64,000 bases of DNA, from contig OX155961.1 in the NCBI GenBank assembly GCA_944548615.1, positions 23,213,120 to 23,277,119 of the forward strand. Reading direction: 5' to 3'. The notes below the pieces were generated by a model. That model searched no databases and was not told the DNA's origin. It saw only the letters and a program-made list of their open reading frames with translations. Source of the stretch: Micropterix aruncella (lineage: Eukaryota > Arthropoda > Insecta > Lepidoptera > Micropterigidae). Both the position numbers and the translations under genes were made by a program. Shown one piece after another: positions 48,778-60,654 of this stretch. Every line of letters starts with the position of its first letter. Positions within the stretch are counted from its first letter, which is position 1.

Positions 48778-49231
48778 AACCACCGCCTGTACAAAAAGTG
48801 AATTATTGTATTTATAATTATTAGAAACAATTTTTTCACGCAGAACAGCGTCTATTTTAGTTAATAAAGTTCTCTGTTAAAGCAATATTCGTTGAACCAA
48901 AATTCAATTTAAGAAAGTTCTTTGAGTCAGTCGACAGGCTCTGTCTAAGAACTATGACGTTTTCCGATGGGCGTTTCCCCTTTAGCGGGGCTTTACTTGA
49001 TCCTAGTCCATTGATCTGGCTTTCTGAGTGTGTGGCGTCGCAGCACAGCGCACGTCGCCGCCCCCGAACTCAGTCGATTGCCTTGATGCTCAAGTAATAA
49101 AGCGGTTTTTTATGAAATATTTGTATTTATCTATTTATCCATATAGATACAATTATATTTTCGTAATATACTCAATACCTTTCACTCGATACTAAATATC
49201 ATATATTTATTGTAATTTATTGACATTTATA
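48778..49231. other. No gene; unassigned unique sequence
   Basis: 48920-49105 is less AT-rich with GGGCGTTTCCCCTTTAGCGG and CAAGTAATAAAGCGG. It could be a piece of an LTR, but no partner repeat is in the window. Confidence 0.25.
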
Positions 49232-49285
49232 AATAGGATAGAAAACGAATTTACCGCGTGAAATTTGTAGGACCCGACGTTTCGC
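49232..49285 (-). repeat. Penelope terminal repeat fused head-on to RT
   Basis: AGGATAGAAAACGAATTTAC then CGCGTGAAATTTGTAGG and GACGTTTCG in inverted orientation, joined at 49286 to RT coding sequence of the plus strand. Confidence 0.7.
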
Positions 49286-50415
49286 CGATAGTTAGTGACC
49301 TATATATGGAATATTTTGAGGAATTAGCCATAAAAACCTCCAAAATTAAACCCATTCTCTGGCTTCGCTACGTGGATGATACCTTCTGCATCCTGAAAGG
49401 CAACATTCAAACGGTGAAAGAATTCCTGGGTCATCTAAACTCCATACACCCAAAAATCAGTTTCACCTATGAAGTAGAGAAGGACGGCTCCTTACCATTT
49501 TTGGATGTCAAAGTGACGAGGAGAAGTGACAATACTCTCGGACATACGGTATATCGGAAGCCCACACATACGGACAGATATTTGCATGCAAGCTCACACC
49601 ATCATCCCTACCATCTACGTTCAGTGCAAACGTCGCTCGTGAATCGAGCACGCGATCTATGCGACACTGAGCATTTTCCGAAGGAGATGGAACATGTCAA
49701 TGATGTCCTTAGGAAAAATGGATACGGAAAATATCACGAGACACGCACACGATCTAATACGGACGAAACTCAAAAACCGAGCAGATCAAGAGCATTCTTA
49801 CCATACGTCAAGGGCGTGACTGATCGAATAAGTAAGATGCTAAACAGATTCGATATAAAAACGATCTTCAAACCGACCCAAAATATAGCTCGATTTTTGA
49901 GGCCTGTAAAGGATGTAATACCACTGCAAACCCCGGGTGTGTATAAAGTCGAATGCAGCTGCGGTCTAGCCTACGTTGGACAAACGAAACGGCCCATAGC
50001 CACGCGACTGACAGAACACATCAAAGCTGTTAAAAACGTTCAGCGAGAAAAAACGGCGATCTGCGAACATATATTGGATAGCGGAAGTAACCACTGGATG
50101 CAGTTTCAAAATCCCATTGTTCTATCCAAGGAACAATTCTACTTTCCTCGCATGATCCGGGAAGCCATTGAAATAAGAAGAACTCCGAACTTCAATAGAG
50201 ACGACGGCTACAAACTCTCTTCTACGTGGAACCCTCTTCTTAAAATGTTCCCGCCGCCGAAAGCCGAACGCAAAGACGTAAAACAGGATACAGTGAGTGT
50301 TGTGTGCAAGACGGATTTTAAAAATTCCCGCGCTCCGAGCCCGGCCCCCCACCACCGTTATAACCTACGCAGTGGCGGCAGCGGTTTGCGGTCTACCCGC
50401 AAAACAACGGACTGA
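49286..50415 (+). CDS. Penelope family-2 RT (C-terminal half) + GIY-YIG, open
   Basis: 376 codons open from the junction; the frame's nominal start at 49258 lies in terminal-repeat sequence. It begins inside the RT at SPIVSDLYMEYFEELA (end of motif B), then LWLRYVDDTFCI (motif C, DD kept), LPFLDVKVTRR and YRKPTHTDRYLHASSHHHPY. The second half has the GIY-YIG domain: GVYKVECSCGLAYVGQTKRP, IATRLTEHIKAV, ICEHILDSGSNHW, FPRMIREAIEIRR (catalytic Glu region) and NFNRDDGYKLSSTWNPL. RT motif A and all upstream parts are lost, so it cannot reverse transcribe. Clearly a different lineage from the 27 kb element. Confidence 0.85.
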
Positions 50416-50545
50416 CAGCTCTTTCAGTCTACCCTAGACAACGGCGGCTGCAACGTCACCGAAACGTCGGGTCCTACAAATTTCACGCGGTAAATTCGTT
50501 TTCTATCCTATTTATAATGTCAAACAACCGCGATAGTCTTCGATT
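50416..50545 (+). repeat. Penelope family-2 terminal repeat, plus orientation
   Basis: Follows the stop: TCTACCCTAGACAACGGCGG, CACCGAAACGTCGGGTCC, TTCACGCGGTAAATTCGTTT, ending CAAACAACCGCGATAGTC. The TAGACAA-stem-CCGAAAC layout is a degraded hammerhead-like arrangement. Confidence 0.65.
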
Positions 50546-50574
50546 TTATTATTGACATTTTCTCATTAGACAAA

Positions 50575-50765
50575 TATTTATTTGACATTTGGGTAGTTTA
50601 TGTACCAATGACACTCGGAACGACATAATGATTATAACAATACCATACAGTTCTAAATCGGTTCAAGAGTTAGAAGTTATGTTGGAATAAAGAAACGGAA
50701 AACATAGATTTATGAACACTGAACACATTACACTCCTTTTTTGATGGGCAGTCGTGTAAAAAAGC
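50575..50765 (-). repeat. Dispersed repeat W, copy 2
   Basis: Reverse complement of the first half of W (TTTTACACGACTGCCCATC, AGTGTTCATAAATCTATG, TAACTTCTAACTCTTGAACC). 50766-51111 holds no gene. Confidence 0.45.
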
Positions 50766-51111
50766 AGGGCCGTAATTTTAACGCGAAAGTATATGGCAAA
50801 AAGTCTTTAAAACAATTTTAAATACGCACACCAAACACTATATTTCAACAATCACTTTTAAAATTTGTTCTTCATCTCCTATTACCGTTTTCACAGTTGT
50901 CAACGATTTCAGAAATTCCTACCAGCTGGTATCTATACACCGTGGTTTTTTAGTTACCGGCATCTTTAAAGGTCATAAATCAGTACTAGCTAGCAAGCAA
51001 GTTTTGATAAAAATAGTGGAAAAAACAAACATCTTTTTTTCTTTCGAAAAACAGTTTTTAAGCTATTGCTTAGCTTTTATCGCGGGCCTAGGCCAGCGCG
51101 GCGACCGAATG

Positions 51112-51586
51112 GAGAAATTTCTTAACGAAAATTAATGATTTTAAACTGATTTCTGACTGATAAAACTGACGTCTAAACGAGTAATGTTTACGATCCGAAA
51201 AAAATATATGTTAAACAAGAACATTTTCCTAATATTCTTGGCTTTGAATATTTTAGATTTTGTAAATATTACATAGTGTAATTAATTTGTGAAATTAGGT
51301 CTAACCGAACACAAAAACGACTACTACGCAAATACTATCTGGCGTATTATTATGAAACCTTCACCATTTTAAAGATAATTGAATTATCTATCTTTTAATC
51401 TACGAATTTTTTCGAATAATCCGTTTTTTTTGCTTTATCGAATAAAAAATTCGTGCGCGGCGCTCTATCGGAAGACGTTTAAATTATTATTCCGAATCAT
51501 TTGCTAACGCAGCCGCAAATGATTCGGAAATGAATGCAATAGCTTTACCGCGGCAGTCCCCGAGTGCCACACGTATTTTTTTTTTA
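51112..51586 (+). repeat. Dispersed repeat X, copy 2
   Basis: Close copy of 39503-40046, missing part of the palindrome and its downstream AT-rich insert. Ends at the same CCACACGTATTTTTTTT. Confidence 0.6.
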
Positions 51587-51589
51587 AAT

Positions 51590-51883
51590 TACGTTTTCGG
51601 TTCTTTTAGTATAAAGCGTTGAGCACGAGGCGCCATTTAGCAGTACCTAGGTAAAATACCGTTAATATTGTTTATTAGCAATATTTAACCTACCGCTAGA
51701 TGGCGAAGCGCGCTCAACGATTCTGAAACTTTTTTCAATAGGTAAAAACTACAAATTTAACAAAAAATATATATTAAAAAAAATGATTCATTTAGTTTTT
51801 TTTTAAATATAAAAAGCTGCTTTTTTGCTCGTACTGATTCATCCCTTTCAAGGATGCCAGTATCTAAAAACTCACCCTGTATA
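51590..51883 (-). mobile_element. MITE with TATACAGGGTGAG end (copy 2), truncated
   Basis: Minus-strand start TATACAGGGTGAGTTTTTAG at 51883. The internal CATCTAGCGG/CTAGATGGCG palindrome matches 2101-2504. The other end is cut off at repeat X. Confidence 0.5.
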
Positions 51884-51929
51884 ATGGAAGTAGCGCTGTA
51901 CGTCGAAGTGAATTTGAAGTGATTAGTTT

Positions 51930-52143
51930 GCATCACCGCCATCAAACAACATCCCGAAGCAAGCTGCGTTTGGTGAGTCGTGCATTATCCAAGTCGGAGA
52001 AGCTAGCATATGTCGCCGGCTTAGCGGTTTACAACATACTCAGCGACCACATTCGACAATCGCAATCACTTGGCGTATTGAGCCGCCTTAAGAAATATCT
52101 CACTGCTAAGGAATTTTATTTACTGGAGAAATATTACTCGTGA
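51930..52143 (+). pseudogene. CR1-like LINE C-terminal end
   Basis: Reads HRHQTTSRSKLRLVSRALSK, LAVYNILSDHIRQSQSLGVL, SRLKKYLTAKEFYLLEKYYS and a stop. The 'L-VYN-LPD-IR-S-SL--FKS-LK-YL' end of CR1/Jockey-type RTs is recognisable. No catalytic motifs. Confidence 0.5.
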
Positions 52144-52289
52144 GATGAATAAAATCAATGGTGTGTATGATTCTATTTGTACTGTGTTTAATTTTATCTT
52201 GGTGTTTTCGCGCGTTTTTTAAAAATAATTGTTGTGTTTCTAACATTTATATATGAATATCGAGCTACCTATCGCTCAATCATTGCTTC

Positions 52290-52400
52290 TTCTGATTTTA
52301 GACCATGCAGATGTTTGCTATATGGGCGCCAGTAATCGATTCATAGCAGGCTTGAGCGCCAGCAAAATGCTTGACTACGTATATGACCTACGAATTTAAC
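52290..52400 (+). pseudogene. LINE RT scrap
   Basis: DHADVCYMGASNRFIAGLSA parallels DHPDVRYMDASERIVDKLER at 54.7 kb. Related to the RT thumb motif 'V-Y-GAS---I--LERLQN'. Very short. Confidence 0.4.
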
Positions 52401-53624
52401 ATTATTATATAACTATCGGCTACATCGTTTTCATAAAAAAACAGGAATATCATTTTTAAGAAAAATAATAATATTATGAATTTAATATGTGATATGTAGA
52501 TATGTGATATGTAGATATGTTTAACGTAACATACCTGACCATTTGCACAGGTTGTTTTTTTCTATTTTGTTTTGATACTTTTTATTGTGTGATTATTTTT
52601 GTATAAATTGCCTAAGATGACTATTAATATTTTTATGATAATTATTAATTTAAACGTATATTCACATACGTCCTGATTTTTTAAAATGACTGTCCTGTAA
52701 AGCCGACTTTAGTCAATGCTCCTGTTAAATGAATATTTCTGTTTGATTAGTATATATCAATATATTATTATTATAAGCAACTGACATATTGAAATATGCG
52801 ATAACTATCTTGAATTGATTGTTTATGTTTTTATTGTATATTCTGAATAAACAAATTGACACTGTTACTGATACTGATACGTACCTATATACTTATGTTT
52901 ATTTTTATGTATATATGTGTGTATTTATCTTTCATTAATTACTTATTTATCGCTTATTAAACATGTCGACATAAATGTTCAATTTTGATGACAAAATAAA
53001 ATAATAAAAACTACTTACATGACAGTGAAAGTTACTAGGGTTGTATTAGAAAATACTTATTTTTCAACGAGATGTATGTATGGATGTGCTCAAATTTCGA
53101 CTGAGCTATGTATGTTTAATGTCTCTTTTATTCTTTTACAGTTAATGATTTTATCTTTAATGTATAATGTCTTTAATGTTATGACGAAAAAACAGTTCAA
53201 AATATAAACAACACTAGTTTTGGCGGGACGGGAGAAAGTTAGGTTAGATCCTTTGACCATTTATTTTATTAATTGCTCTACGGGAAAAGAATAGCAATAT
53301 ACAATATCTATGGAGTTTTAGATTATACTCTTGTTTTGGTTGAGCTACACTTGTAGTAATAATATTCAACAACCGCGATGTACATTGTTTTTCGCACTTA
53401 CTGAAAATAGTGCTTAATCTAAACCTCGTTATTACATTCTGGATGCCCAGAGTCGCTATTTCGACTGTTTTTTTTCAAGTTTGTCCTTTCAAAAGTAGAG
53501 CGGTGTCATTGGCAAAAGTTGTCCACCAATACTTTGGTTACAAAGTTCAAATACATTATTAAAAATAATTAAGGACCAAGGATACTTCCCCGCAGGATCA
53601 TTTTGGAAACTCCCAAATTTTACA
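52401..53624. other. AT-rich stretch without gene
   Basis: Low-complexity AT-rich sequence. 53220-53300 resembles 54120-54185 (GTTAGG..., TTATTTTATTA, GCTCTACGGG), an unnamed short repeat. Confidence 0.4.
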
Positions 53625-53995
53625 CGACTTACCAACAAAGAGGGGTGTACGTGTTCAGGGTTCATCTATGTATGTTTTCCGTTTCCTTATTCCATCATAA
53701 CTTTTAAGCGCTTGAACCGATGTGGATATGCGTGGTATTGTAAGAATAGTTATGTCATCCCAAGTGTCCTAGGGTATCTTAACTGTCCAAATATCAAATG
53801 CGTAGTTGACTAAATGTCCAAATGTCCACATGTCAATAAGTTAACAAAAATATATCGTGTTTAGTGTCAAATGAAAGGTCTGATTTCACAAATCAGAAAT
53901 ATTTCAGAAACCACAAATATTTCATAAAAAACCGCAATAAAAATAATTATAAATACAATAGTGTACTTTCTGTAACGACAGTCGTGTTTTTGTTT
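53625..53995 (+). repeat. Dispersed repeat W, copy 3
   Basis: TTTTACACGACTTACCAAC, GTTCAGGGTTCATCTATGTA, GTGTTTAGTGTCAAATGAAAG and GTAACGACAGTCGTG. It contains a local expansion of AAATGTCCA-type units (53790-53840) not in copy 1. Confidence 0.5.
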
Positions 53996-53999
53996 TAAT

Positions 54000-54650
54000 A
54001 TATTTACATGTTGTTATTTGCTTCCGATCTTACATATAACTATCAAACAATTTTAGTGTCATCGAGGTAATATCTAGAAGCTTGTTATAACTAACCGTGT
54101 TAAATGTCAAGGAATACTCCTAGAGCAAGTTAGGCTTATCCCTTGGACCCTTTATTTTATTACTCGCTCTACGGGCTAAGAATGGCGTAAGACTCTCAGA
54201 TGCAATTATCTCGAGACTCGTGGTTGGAATTTGAGATAAGGTAAAACAGGCGTTATGTACGTTGCATGTAGGTCGATTTTCCCGGCACCGCTCCATCGTA
54301 TTCGCCCGCAAGGAATAGGCGGTACGTGTATCTGATTTTAATAAGCCGCGCGGGGCGTTGAGAGCAATCTTTGCATATCTCAATGCACCTTCCTGGCCCC
54401 CATTGACTATGCATTGCTGCTAGAGCCGTTAAAACCCCCGTTCAACACACCGACGCGGTACAGAATACTTATACATGAGAGAGGGATAATCTTCTTGAAG
54501 TGGTGCAATATTTGCATCATCAGTGTCGCGTTAAGATTGCAATCAATTGAAATGACCTGATGATTATATATGGAAATGAGGCAAAACGATTGGAAACCTA
54601 ACCTAACCTAAATTTTAATTATGACTTGTATGCGATTACACTAATAAAAT
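54000..54650. other. No gene recognised
   Basis: The minus frame 54120-54383 (87 codons) is unassigned. Confidence 0.3.
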
Positions 54651-54654
54651 GAAT

Positions 54655-54840
54655 AATAATATTAATATCGAGCAAACCATCGCTTACTGCTTCTTCCGAT
54701 TTCAGATCATCCAGATGTTCGCTATATGGACGCCAGTGAACGAATCGTAGACAAGCTTGAGCGCCTGCAAAACGCTTCTGAAAGTTACGTATGTAACCGA
54801 TATTTGAACATATCAACGAATTACGTAACAAACTTCATTG
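54655..54840 (+). pseudogene. LINE RT fragment (thumb region)
   Basis: SDHPDVRYMDASERIVDKLE, RLQNASESYVCNRYLNISTN. Typical LINE motif with LERLQNA; a diverged partner lies at 52290. Confidence 0.5.
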
Positions 54841-55649
54841 GCCATTAATCCGTTATCTCAAGAATATGCATACCCAATTCTTGCTGTGTCATATCATATA
54901 TAACCCAACGTCACCGCGGAATATCTAAAGGACGAAGTGCATCCTTTGTAGGTGCACATCATCTGCACATGCAACGCCATGATCAACCTGTATTGATAAT
55001 TACATTATTTGTATTGTTTGGGGGAATGTTAAATCCTATTCCTAAGCTGTGCCCAGAAGTTATGTTTGCCACTGTGAAGAGTTTTGTAACTCACAGAACT
55101 GCAGTTGCAGGAAAGAAAACGCCCCTTAAAGAAAACCCTGTACTCCTTACAAATGTACTTTTCTTCATTTTGGAGATACACAGTAATCTCTTTTAGTTTC
55201 TGTAAGTTGTTGTTGCCAAAAAGTCGCTTGTTTGTTCCATTTTAGAAAAGATTTGAATCAAAGTTTAGCTCAAAGTTGTGTTGGAGTTATTTTTTGAAAT
55301 CCTAATGTTTAAAAACATATATAGAGACGCGTCACGCTTGGTTTTACGACAAAATGGTGCTGGCGCCAACTTGAAATACCGGTCAAATGTTTTTTTAATG
55401 TTATTATATTCCCCCTGCTCAAAAACATTCATCAAGGTATATTGAACGCGTTCCTTTAATAAAAAATTGCTTTACAGCGCCGGTTTCGGGTTTCGACGCC
55501 ATATTGACCGCCATCTTGGATATCTCAATTCCGGTCAGGATTTCGCTTGGGCAACCGGAATTTTTGCATTCAGAATGGTTAAAATAGGGAGAAAATGCTT
55601 GTTGCCCAAAAATTACATGATTTTCTTCTAAAATATAAAATATAAAATA
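54841..55649. other. No gene recognised
   Basis: The frame 54969-55196 and the sequence 55270-55640 show no domain and no repeat shared within the window. Confidence 0.3.
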
Positions 55650-55960
55650 AAAAATATAGAATTTACCACGTGAAATTTGTAGCACCCGACGTTTCGGTGA
55701 CGTTGCAGCCGCCGTTGTCCAGGGTAGACTAAAGAGCTGTCAATCCGTTGTTTTGCGGGTAGGCCGCGTACCGCTTCCGCCACTGCGTAGGTTATAACGG
55801 TGGTGGGGGGCCGGGCTCGGAGCGCTGGAATTTTGAAAATCCGTCCTGCACACAACACTCACTGTATCCTGTTTTACGTCTTTGCGTTCGGCGTTCGGCG
55901 GCGGGAACATTTTAAGAAGAGGGTTCCACGTAGAAGAGAGTTTGTAACCGTCGTCTCTGT
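55650..55960 (-). repeat. Penelope family-2 3' end, inverted arm
   Basis: Reverse complement of terminal repeat plus the last codons of the GIY-YIG protein, up to NRDDGYKLSS, ending at GTCTCTGT (about 55960). It forms the left arm of a head-to-head structure. Confidence 0.75.
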
Positions 55961-56580
55961 AACGCCCGTCAAGGGCGTGACAGATCGAATAAGTAAGATG
56001 CTAAACAGATTCTATATAAAAACGATCTTCAAACCGACCCAAAATATAGCTCGATTTTTGAGGCCTGTAAAGGATGTAATACCACTGCAAACCCCGGGTG
56101 TGTATAAAGTCGAATGCAGTTGCGGTCTAGCCTACGTTGGACAAACGAAACGACCCATAGCCACGCGACTGTCAGAACACATTAAAGCTGTTAAAAACGT
56201 TCAGCGAGAAAAATCGGCGATCTGCAAACATATGTATATTGGATAGCGGAAGTAACCACTGGATGCAGTTTCAAAATCCCATTGTGCTATCCAAAGAACA
56301 ATTCTACTTTCCTCGCATGATCCGGGAAGCCATTGAAATAAGAAGAACCCCGAACTTTAACAGAGACGACGGTTACAAACTCTCTTCTACGTGGAACCCT
56401 CTTCTTAAAATGTTCCCGCCGCCGAACGCCGAACGCAAAGACGTAAAACAGGATACAGTGAGTGTTGTGTGCAGGACGGATTTTCAAAATTCCCGCGCTC
56501 CGAGCCCGGCCCCCCACCACCGTTATAACCTACGCAGTGGCGGAAGCGGTACGCGGCCTACCCGCAAAACAACGGATTGA
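55961..56580 (+). pseudogene. Penelope family-2 GIY-YIG segment, frameshifted
   Basis: From VKGVTDRISKMLNRF through CSCGLAYVGQTKRP and EHIKAVKNVQ, then four extra bases near 56230 (ATATGTATATTGG against ATATATTGG at 50 kb) shift the frame. It resumes at SGSNHWMQF and FPRMIREAIEIRR and ends at the same stop as the 50 kb copy. The RT domain is absent. The frame upstream of 55961 is antisense read-through of the inverted arm. Confidence 0.75.
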
Positions 56581-56880
56581 CAGCTCTTTAGTCTACCCTG
56601 GACAACGGCGGCTGCAACTTCACCGAAACGTCGGGTGCTACAAATTTCACGCGGTAAATTCGTTTTCTATCCTATTTATAATGTCAAACAACCGCGATAG
56701 TCTTCGATTTTATACTATCGCGGTTGTTTGACATTATAAATAGGATAGAAACGAATTTACCGCGTGAAATTTGTGGCACCCGACATCTCGGTGACGTTGC
56801 AGCCGCCGTTGTTCAGGGTAGACTGAAAGAGCTGTCAATCCGTTGTTCCGCGGGTAGGCCGCGGAACTAAAATATGCCCT
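56581..56880. repeat. Penelope family-2 terminal repeats, plus then minus
   Basis: 56581-56710 is the plus terminal repeat (CCGAAACGTCGG at 56623). 56711-56880 is another in minus orientation starting ACTATCGCGGTTGTTTGACA. The two share their outer 20 bp as a palindrome around 56710. Confidence 0.7.
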
Positions 56881-58730
56881 ATTTATATAAGGGCAAAGTT
56901 TTATTGTGCCATTTTGCCAAAGTTTTCAGGCTGAGAGTGAGTAATAGAATAAATGAGTTTTTTCTCTCAATAATTTGGTATGTTATGAAAAATACGCATA
57001 TCACAGTGGGTCCATTACCTTGAACTAAAATAAATATATAAATAAATAAAACCAATCATCAAGTTTCAACGACCGCTAGAATGTCATCCTTTAGACAATA
57101 ACTTGATTGATCTGTCTCTATTATAGTTTGACGGAATACGATATTGCCACTCCCATGACAGGCGTGTCGACTATCCACTTCAACCACTTGAATACACGCC
57201 GCGAATATACGAGCCACATAATATTATATCCATTGAAGGATATACGAGAGCTTAAGGATGCTTAGTATATAATATTTGTGAGAGATATTATGACTATATG
57301 TCGCGTTAGTTTTAGGCTTTAAAGTGTTGTATACACACATGTAACAGTTAATAATGAATTCGATCACATGCAAATGCTCTTTTTATTTAGTTTTATTTTT
57401 TTACTCTATTTATAAAAAAAGTCAGTTGGTAGGAATCCCTACTCTTGGTTTAGTCAAAGTGAGTTTATTATTTTTATTTTTTATTAGAACACAAATAGTT
57501 ACACTGTTAGTACTTAAACATAGTTTGTGTCTTTATTGTATTGTATTGTATTGTATTGTATCGATTGAAATCGTCCGGCTGGCCCTTACATCGATGTTAA
57601 ATGAAATGTACAGGTCGAACCATTTTTCTAGGTCTCTCACACACATGCTCAGATCACACGTATTGCATTTATTGAACACCAATGCACTAAAACCAAAAAA
57701 GGGATAGGCATACTTTGAACCTGTGAGAAAGAGGGAGAACGTTCAGTTTATGCGTACGCTCAGTAAAATCTTTCGCTCGGTAAAATCTTTCGGTACAGTC
57801 AGACGAGTGACTAAAAAATTAGTTTGTGTTTAGTTTTGTGTTCATCTGTGTTGTGATTACTGCTGAATCCCTGTAAACAATATAATTTTATCATCTATTA
57901 TTTCTTGTGGTGATCGTCGTTTAACCCAGTTGTTACTGAAACTATTTTTCATTTTCGATTATCGTGATTTTTGGATATTTTTTTCAAATGACTCATTTTA
58001 ACTAGGAATCATTGAATATAATAGCGTCGAAATGTCGGCAGTGCTAACAATGGTAATTTATGTTTTTGTTAAATGGTAAAAATGGTAATATTGTGAATTT
58101 AAAATATACTGTCGTTGGCTGTACATTTTGATGAGTCGGCACTGACGACACAGTTAGGTATCGTATAGCGGCTCTAGTCTCTCACAGGGCAATTTGATTT
58201 TCTATCTCGTGCGAAGATTTTGACCGGCTTGTATTATATATGTGAACGCATTTTTGAGTCTGAGGTCGAGAGACCAAGATTGTTGAATTTACCAGTACTT
58301 AGTTCTATCAATATGTAACGAACGTAGGTTTAGGTCCAACCAGGTTTTAATAGACGCGATGTTAAGCGACTATTAATCGCGATGTTAATACAATTTCCAA
58401 AGTAGAACCGAAAATGACTTACACGGTGTCATCCGCTTTTGCCGGAACCCTGCTCACAAAGCGGATATGGTGATTTACTTGGTTATATGATATAACATGA
58501 TTTACCATAAATGATATACCAGTATATTTCATTTGTGTTCAGTTTCATTATTTTTTATAAATTGTAAAAACATATTTAAAAAAAAATATAATAAAAATGT
58601 AAAATTTAAATAAATGATTTATTCTGTTGAAAAACCTGAACCAGATTACAAATAGCCAAATTATAAAATAAATTAAGAGAGAGTAATAGGATAGTCAAAT
58701 TAAAAATAATATTATACAATTATACAACAA
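56881..58730. other. No gene recognised; (TTGTA)n run
   Basis: 57537-57560 is a TTGTA pentanucleotide repeat like the LINE tails at 20.2 and 61.6 kb. 57761-57800 has a short tandem (AAATCTTTCGCTCGGT / AAATCTTTCGGTACAGT). The frame 57354-57707 has no domain. Confidence 0.35.
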
Positions 58731-59475
58731 CTAGCTGACCCGAGCCCACTTCGTTGGGCGGTAAAACTTTTTACCTGTGATGTAATTATGAATGTGGTTC
58801 GGTTAGTACTGAGTGCTATGATTTATTTCCTGACTGCCAAAAGTAGGGTTTTTATTTTTACTGCATATGTATGTATGTATTTCCATGCCAATTTGATTAT
58901 AATAACATTATTTGTGAGTGTCTTCTTGTGAGTGTCTTATTTGTGAGCATATTATCTCTTTAACTATTTATGCAGTAAAAAGGAAATTATATCCAGTAAA
59001 AGAGAAAAGTCTCTTGTTTTAAATACTTGAGACGACAAATTTACTTATTTTGATAAGAATTCATAATTGTTGATAATATGACCAATAAACATGACCTAAC
59101 GATTTGAATTATTTTTTTAATATAAAATATTACGTTTTGTGGCTTAAATATTAAAGTAAGACATATGCTGTCGGTGACTCTTTTGTAGGCATTATCAATC
59201 TCTACAACTTTTCTCTGAAACTCAATTATATATCTCTCATCGTTATGGCAGCGTTAGTTAGAAACCTTTTCGTTCGACCGCTTATTCTCCGACTTACTTT
59301 GCAAATCCGACTACCACGGAAAAGTCTTTTGAATTTTCGGATTAATATATAACCTATGACACTCACAAAAAACGTGGCTTTCTATTGGTAAAAGAATTTT
59401 CAAAATCGGTTCAGTAGATCCAGAGATTACTTCCTACAACATCACAAACTTTACCTCTTTATAATATTAGTATAA
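58731..59475 (-). mobile_element. Non-autonomous Helitron H4
   Basis: CTAG at 58731-58734 with CCCACTTCGTTGGG next to it (terminal hairpin, complementary to H1). The 5' side reads TATACTAATATTATAAAG on the minus strand but without a clean TC. About 745 bp. Confidence 0.7.
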
Positions 59476-59544
59476 AAATGGGGCAAAACAAAGTGTAGAT
59501 ATTTTTATTGGTAGTTTTAACGACGATGGTAATAATAAGCATGA

Positions 59545-59680
59545 TAAATGGATTTACCACATCAAGTTTGTAGCATCCGACGTTTCGGGAATGTTTGCAA
59601 CCGCCGTTGTTAGGAGTGAAAATGCTACAAATTTACGTGGCAAATCCATCTTTATCTTGCTTCGCAATTCTATATCCTAT
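59545..59680. repeat. Penelope-type terminal repeat, third type
   Basis: GCATCCGACGTTTCGGGAAT, GCAACCGCCGTTGTTAGGAG and AATGCTACAAATTTACGTGG, with GTAGCAT and ATGCTAC able to pair. Flanked by inverted GATGGATTTACC-like sequence. No coding. Confidence 0.5.
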
Positions 59681-59699
59681 CTTGATTCTATAAACAGGT

Positions 59700-60060
59700 A
59701 TACCATAGGTATTTGAGCAAGGACGTAACATGTCCAACAACGGGTAATACCACTAGTTAGTGCCGTATATATTCAATGGTAGAACAGGTACTATATTTTA
59801 TATTTCAGAGATGAGAACTGAGTGCAGGTGATACAGTGTCCACGTGGCTGCTTTGTATCTCGCCTGAGGCGGAAAACCGGCGGGTCAGCGGGGCGCGCAA
59901 GAATGACCATCTTTCTGTCTACTTTTTTTTATATCGGTATGATTTATGGCCCTGGGAGCCTTGCTCCAGTCCGCGCCAACCCGCGCCGACCCACTTGTTT
60001 TGGCGCACAGTAATTCGTTTCATACAAAATGAGCTCGAAATTATTTGCACTTAAAAATAA
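59700..60060. other. No gene recognised
   Basis: GC-richer segment 59830-60010 with overlapping short frames and no domain. Confidence 0.3.
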
Positions 60061-60063
60061 AAA

Positions 60064-60405
60064 CTAAATGTGTATCAATATTTCGGCTAAGCCGTCGTCA
60101 AAATTGTTCTTGACGACGGCTTAGCCGAAATATTGATACGCATTTTTAATAATCATTAGTTTTTAAGATACACTAATAGCCTATTATTTTCCAGCATTGA
60201 TTCTCATCTTTCGAATTGTTGTGTTGCCGCTGTAGGAGAAAGTAGGAAGCCGATTTGGTCAGGTTCCAACACCACAGTAGGAAACAGCAAACACTGAAAG
60301 AACAGAGAAAAAAGGCGTGAAGTCGCTCCTGGTCGCCATAGACCAGATAAGTGCCCTTTCATTTATTTTATAATTTCATTTATTTTGTAATAAATATAAT
60401 TTCAA
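60064..60405 (+). repeat. Composite repeat block L, copy 3, with inverted hammerhead-like pair
   Basis: 60070-60105 and 60110-60145 are inverted copies of the TTGACGACGGCTTAGCCGAA motif. They are followed by the L sequence (TTTCCAGCATTGATTCTCAT, AGATAAGTGCCCTTTCAT) up to the (TA)n array. The part of L beyond the insert is missing. Confidence 0.6.
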
Positions 60406-60409
60406 TTTG

Positions 60410-60612
<203 letters not shown>

Positions 60613-60654
60613 ATAAGGTTTGTAAAGAAATCCGTTAATAGGATGATGTTTTTA

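Noticed and set aside
48920..49105. Possible solo LTR
   Set aside because: No matching second copy, no TG...CA ends with duplication could be fixed.
55800..55960. Plus-strand frame beginning MVGGRARSAGILKIRPAHN (also minus frames at 50122-50355 and 56287-56520)
   Set aside because: It is the antisense of the Penelope GIY-YIG 3' coding end.
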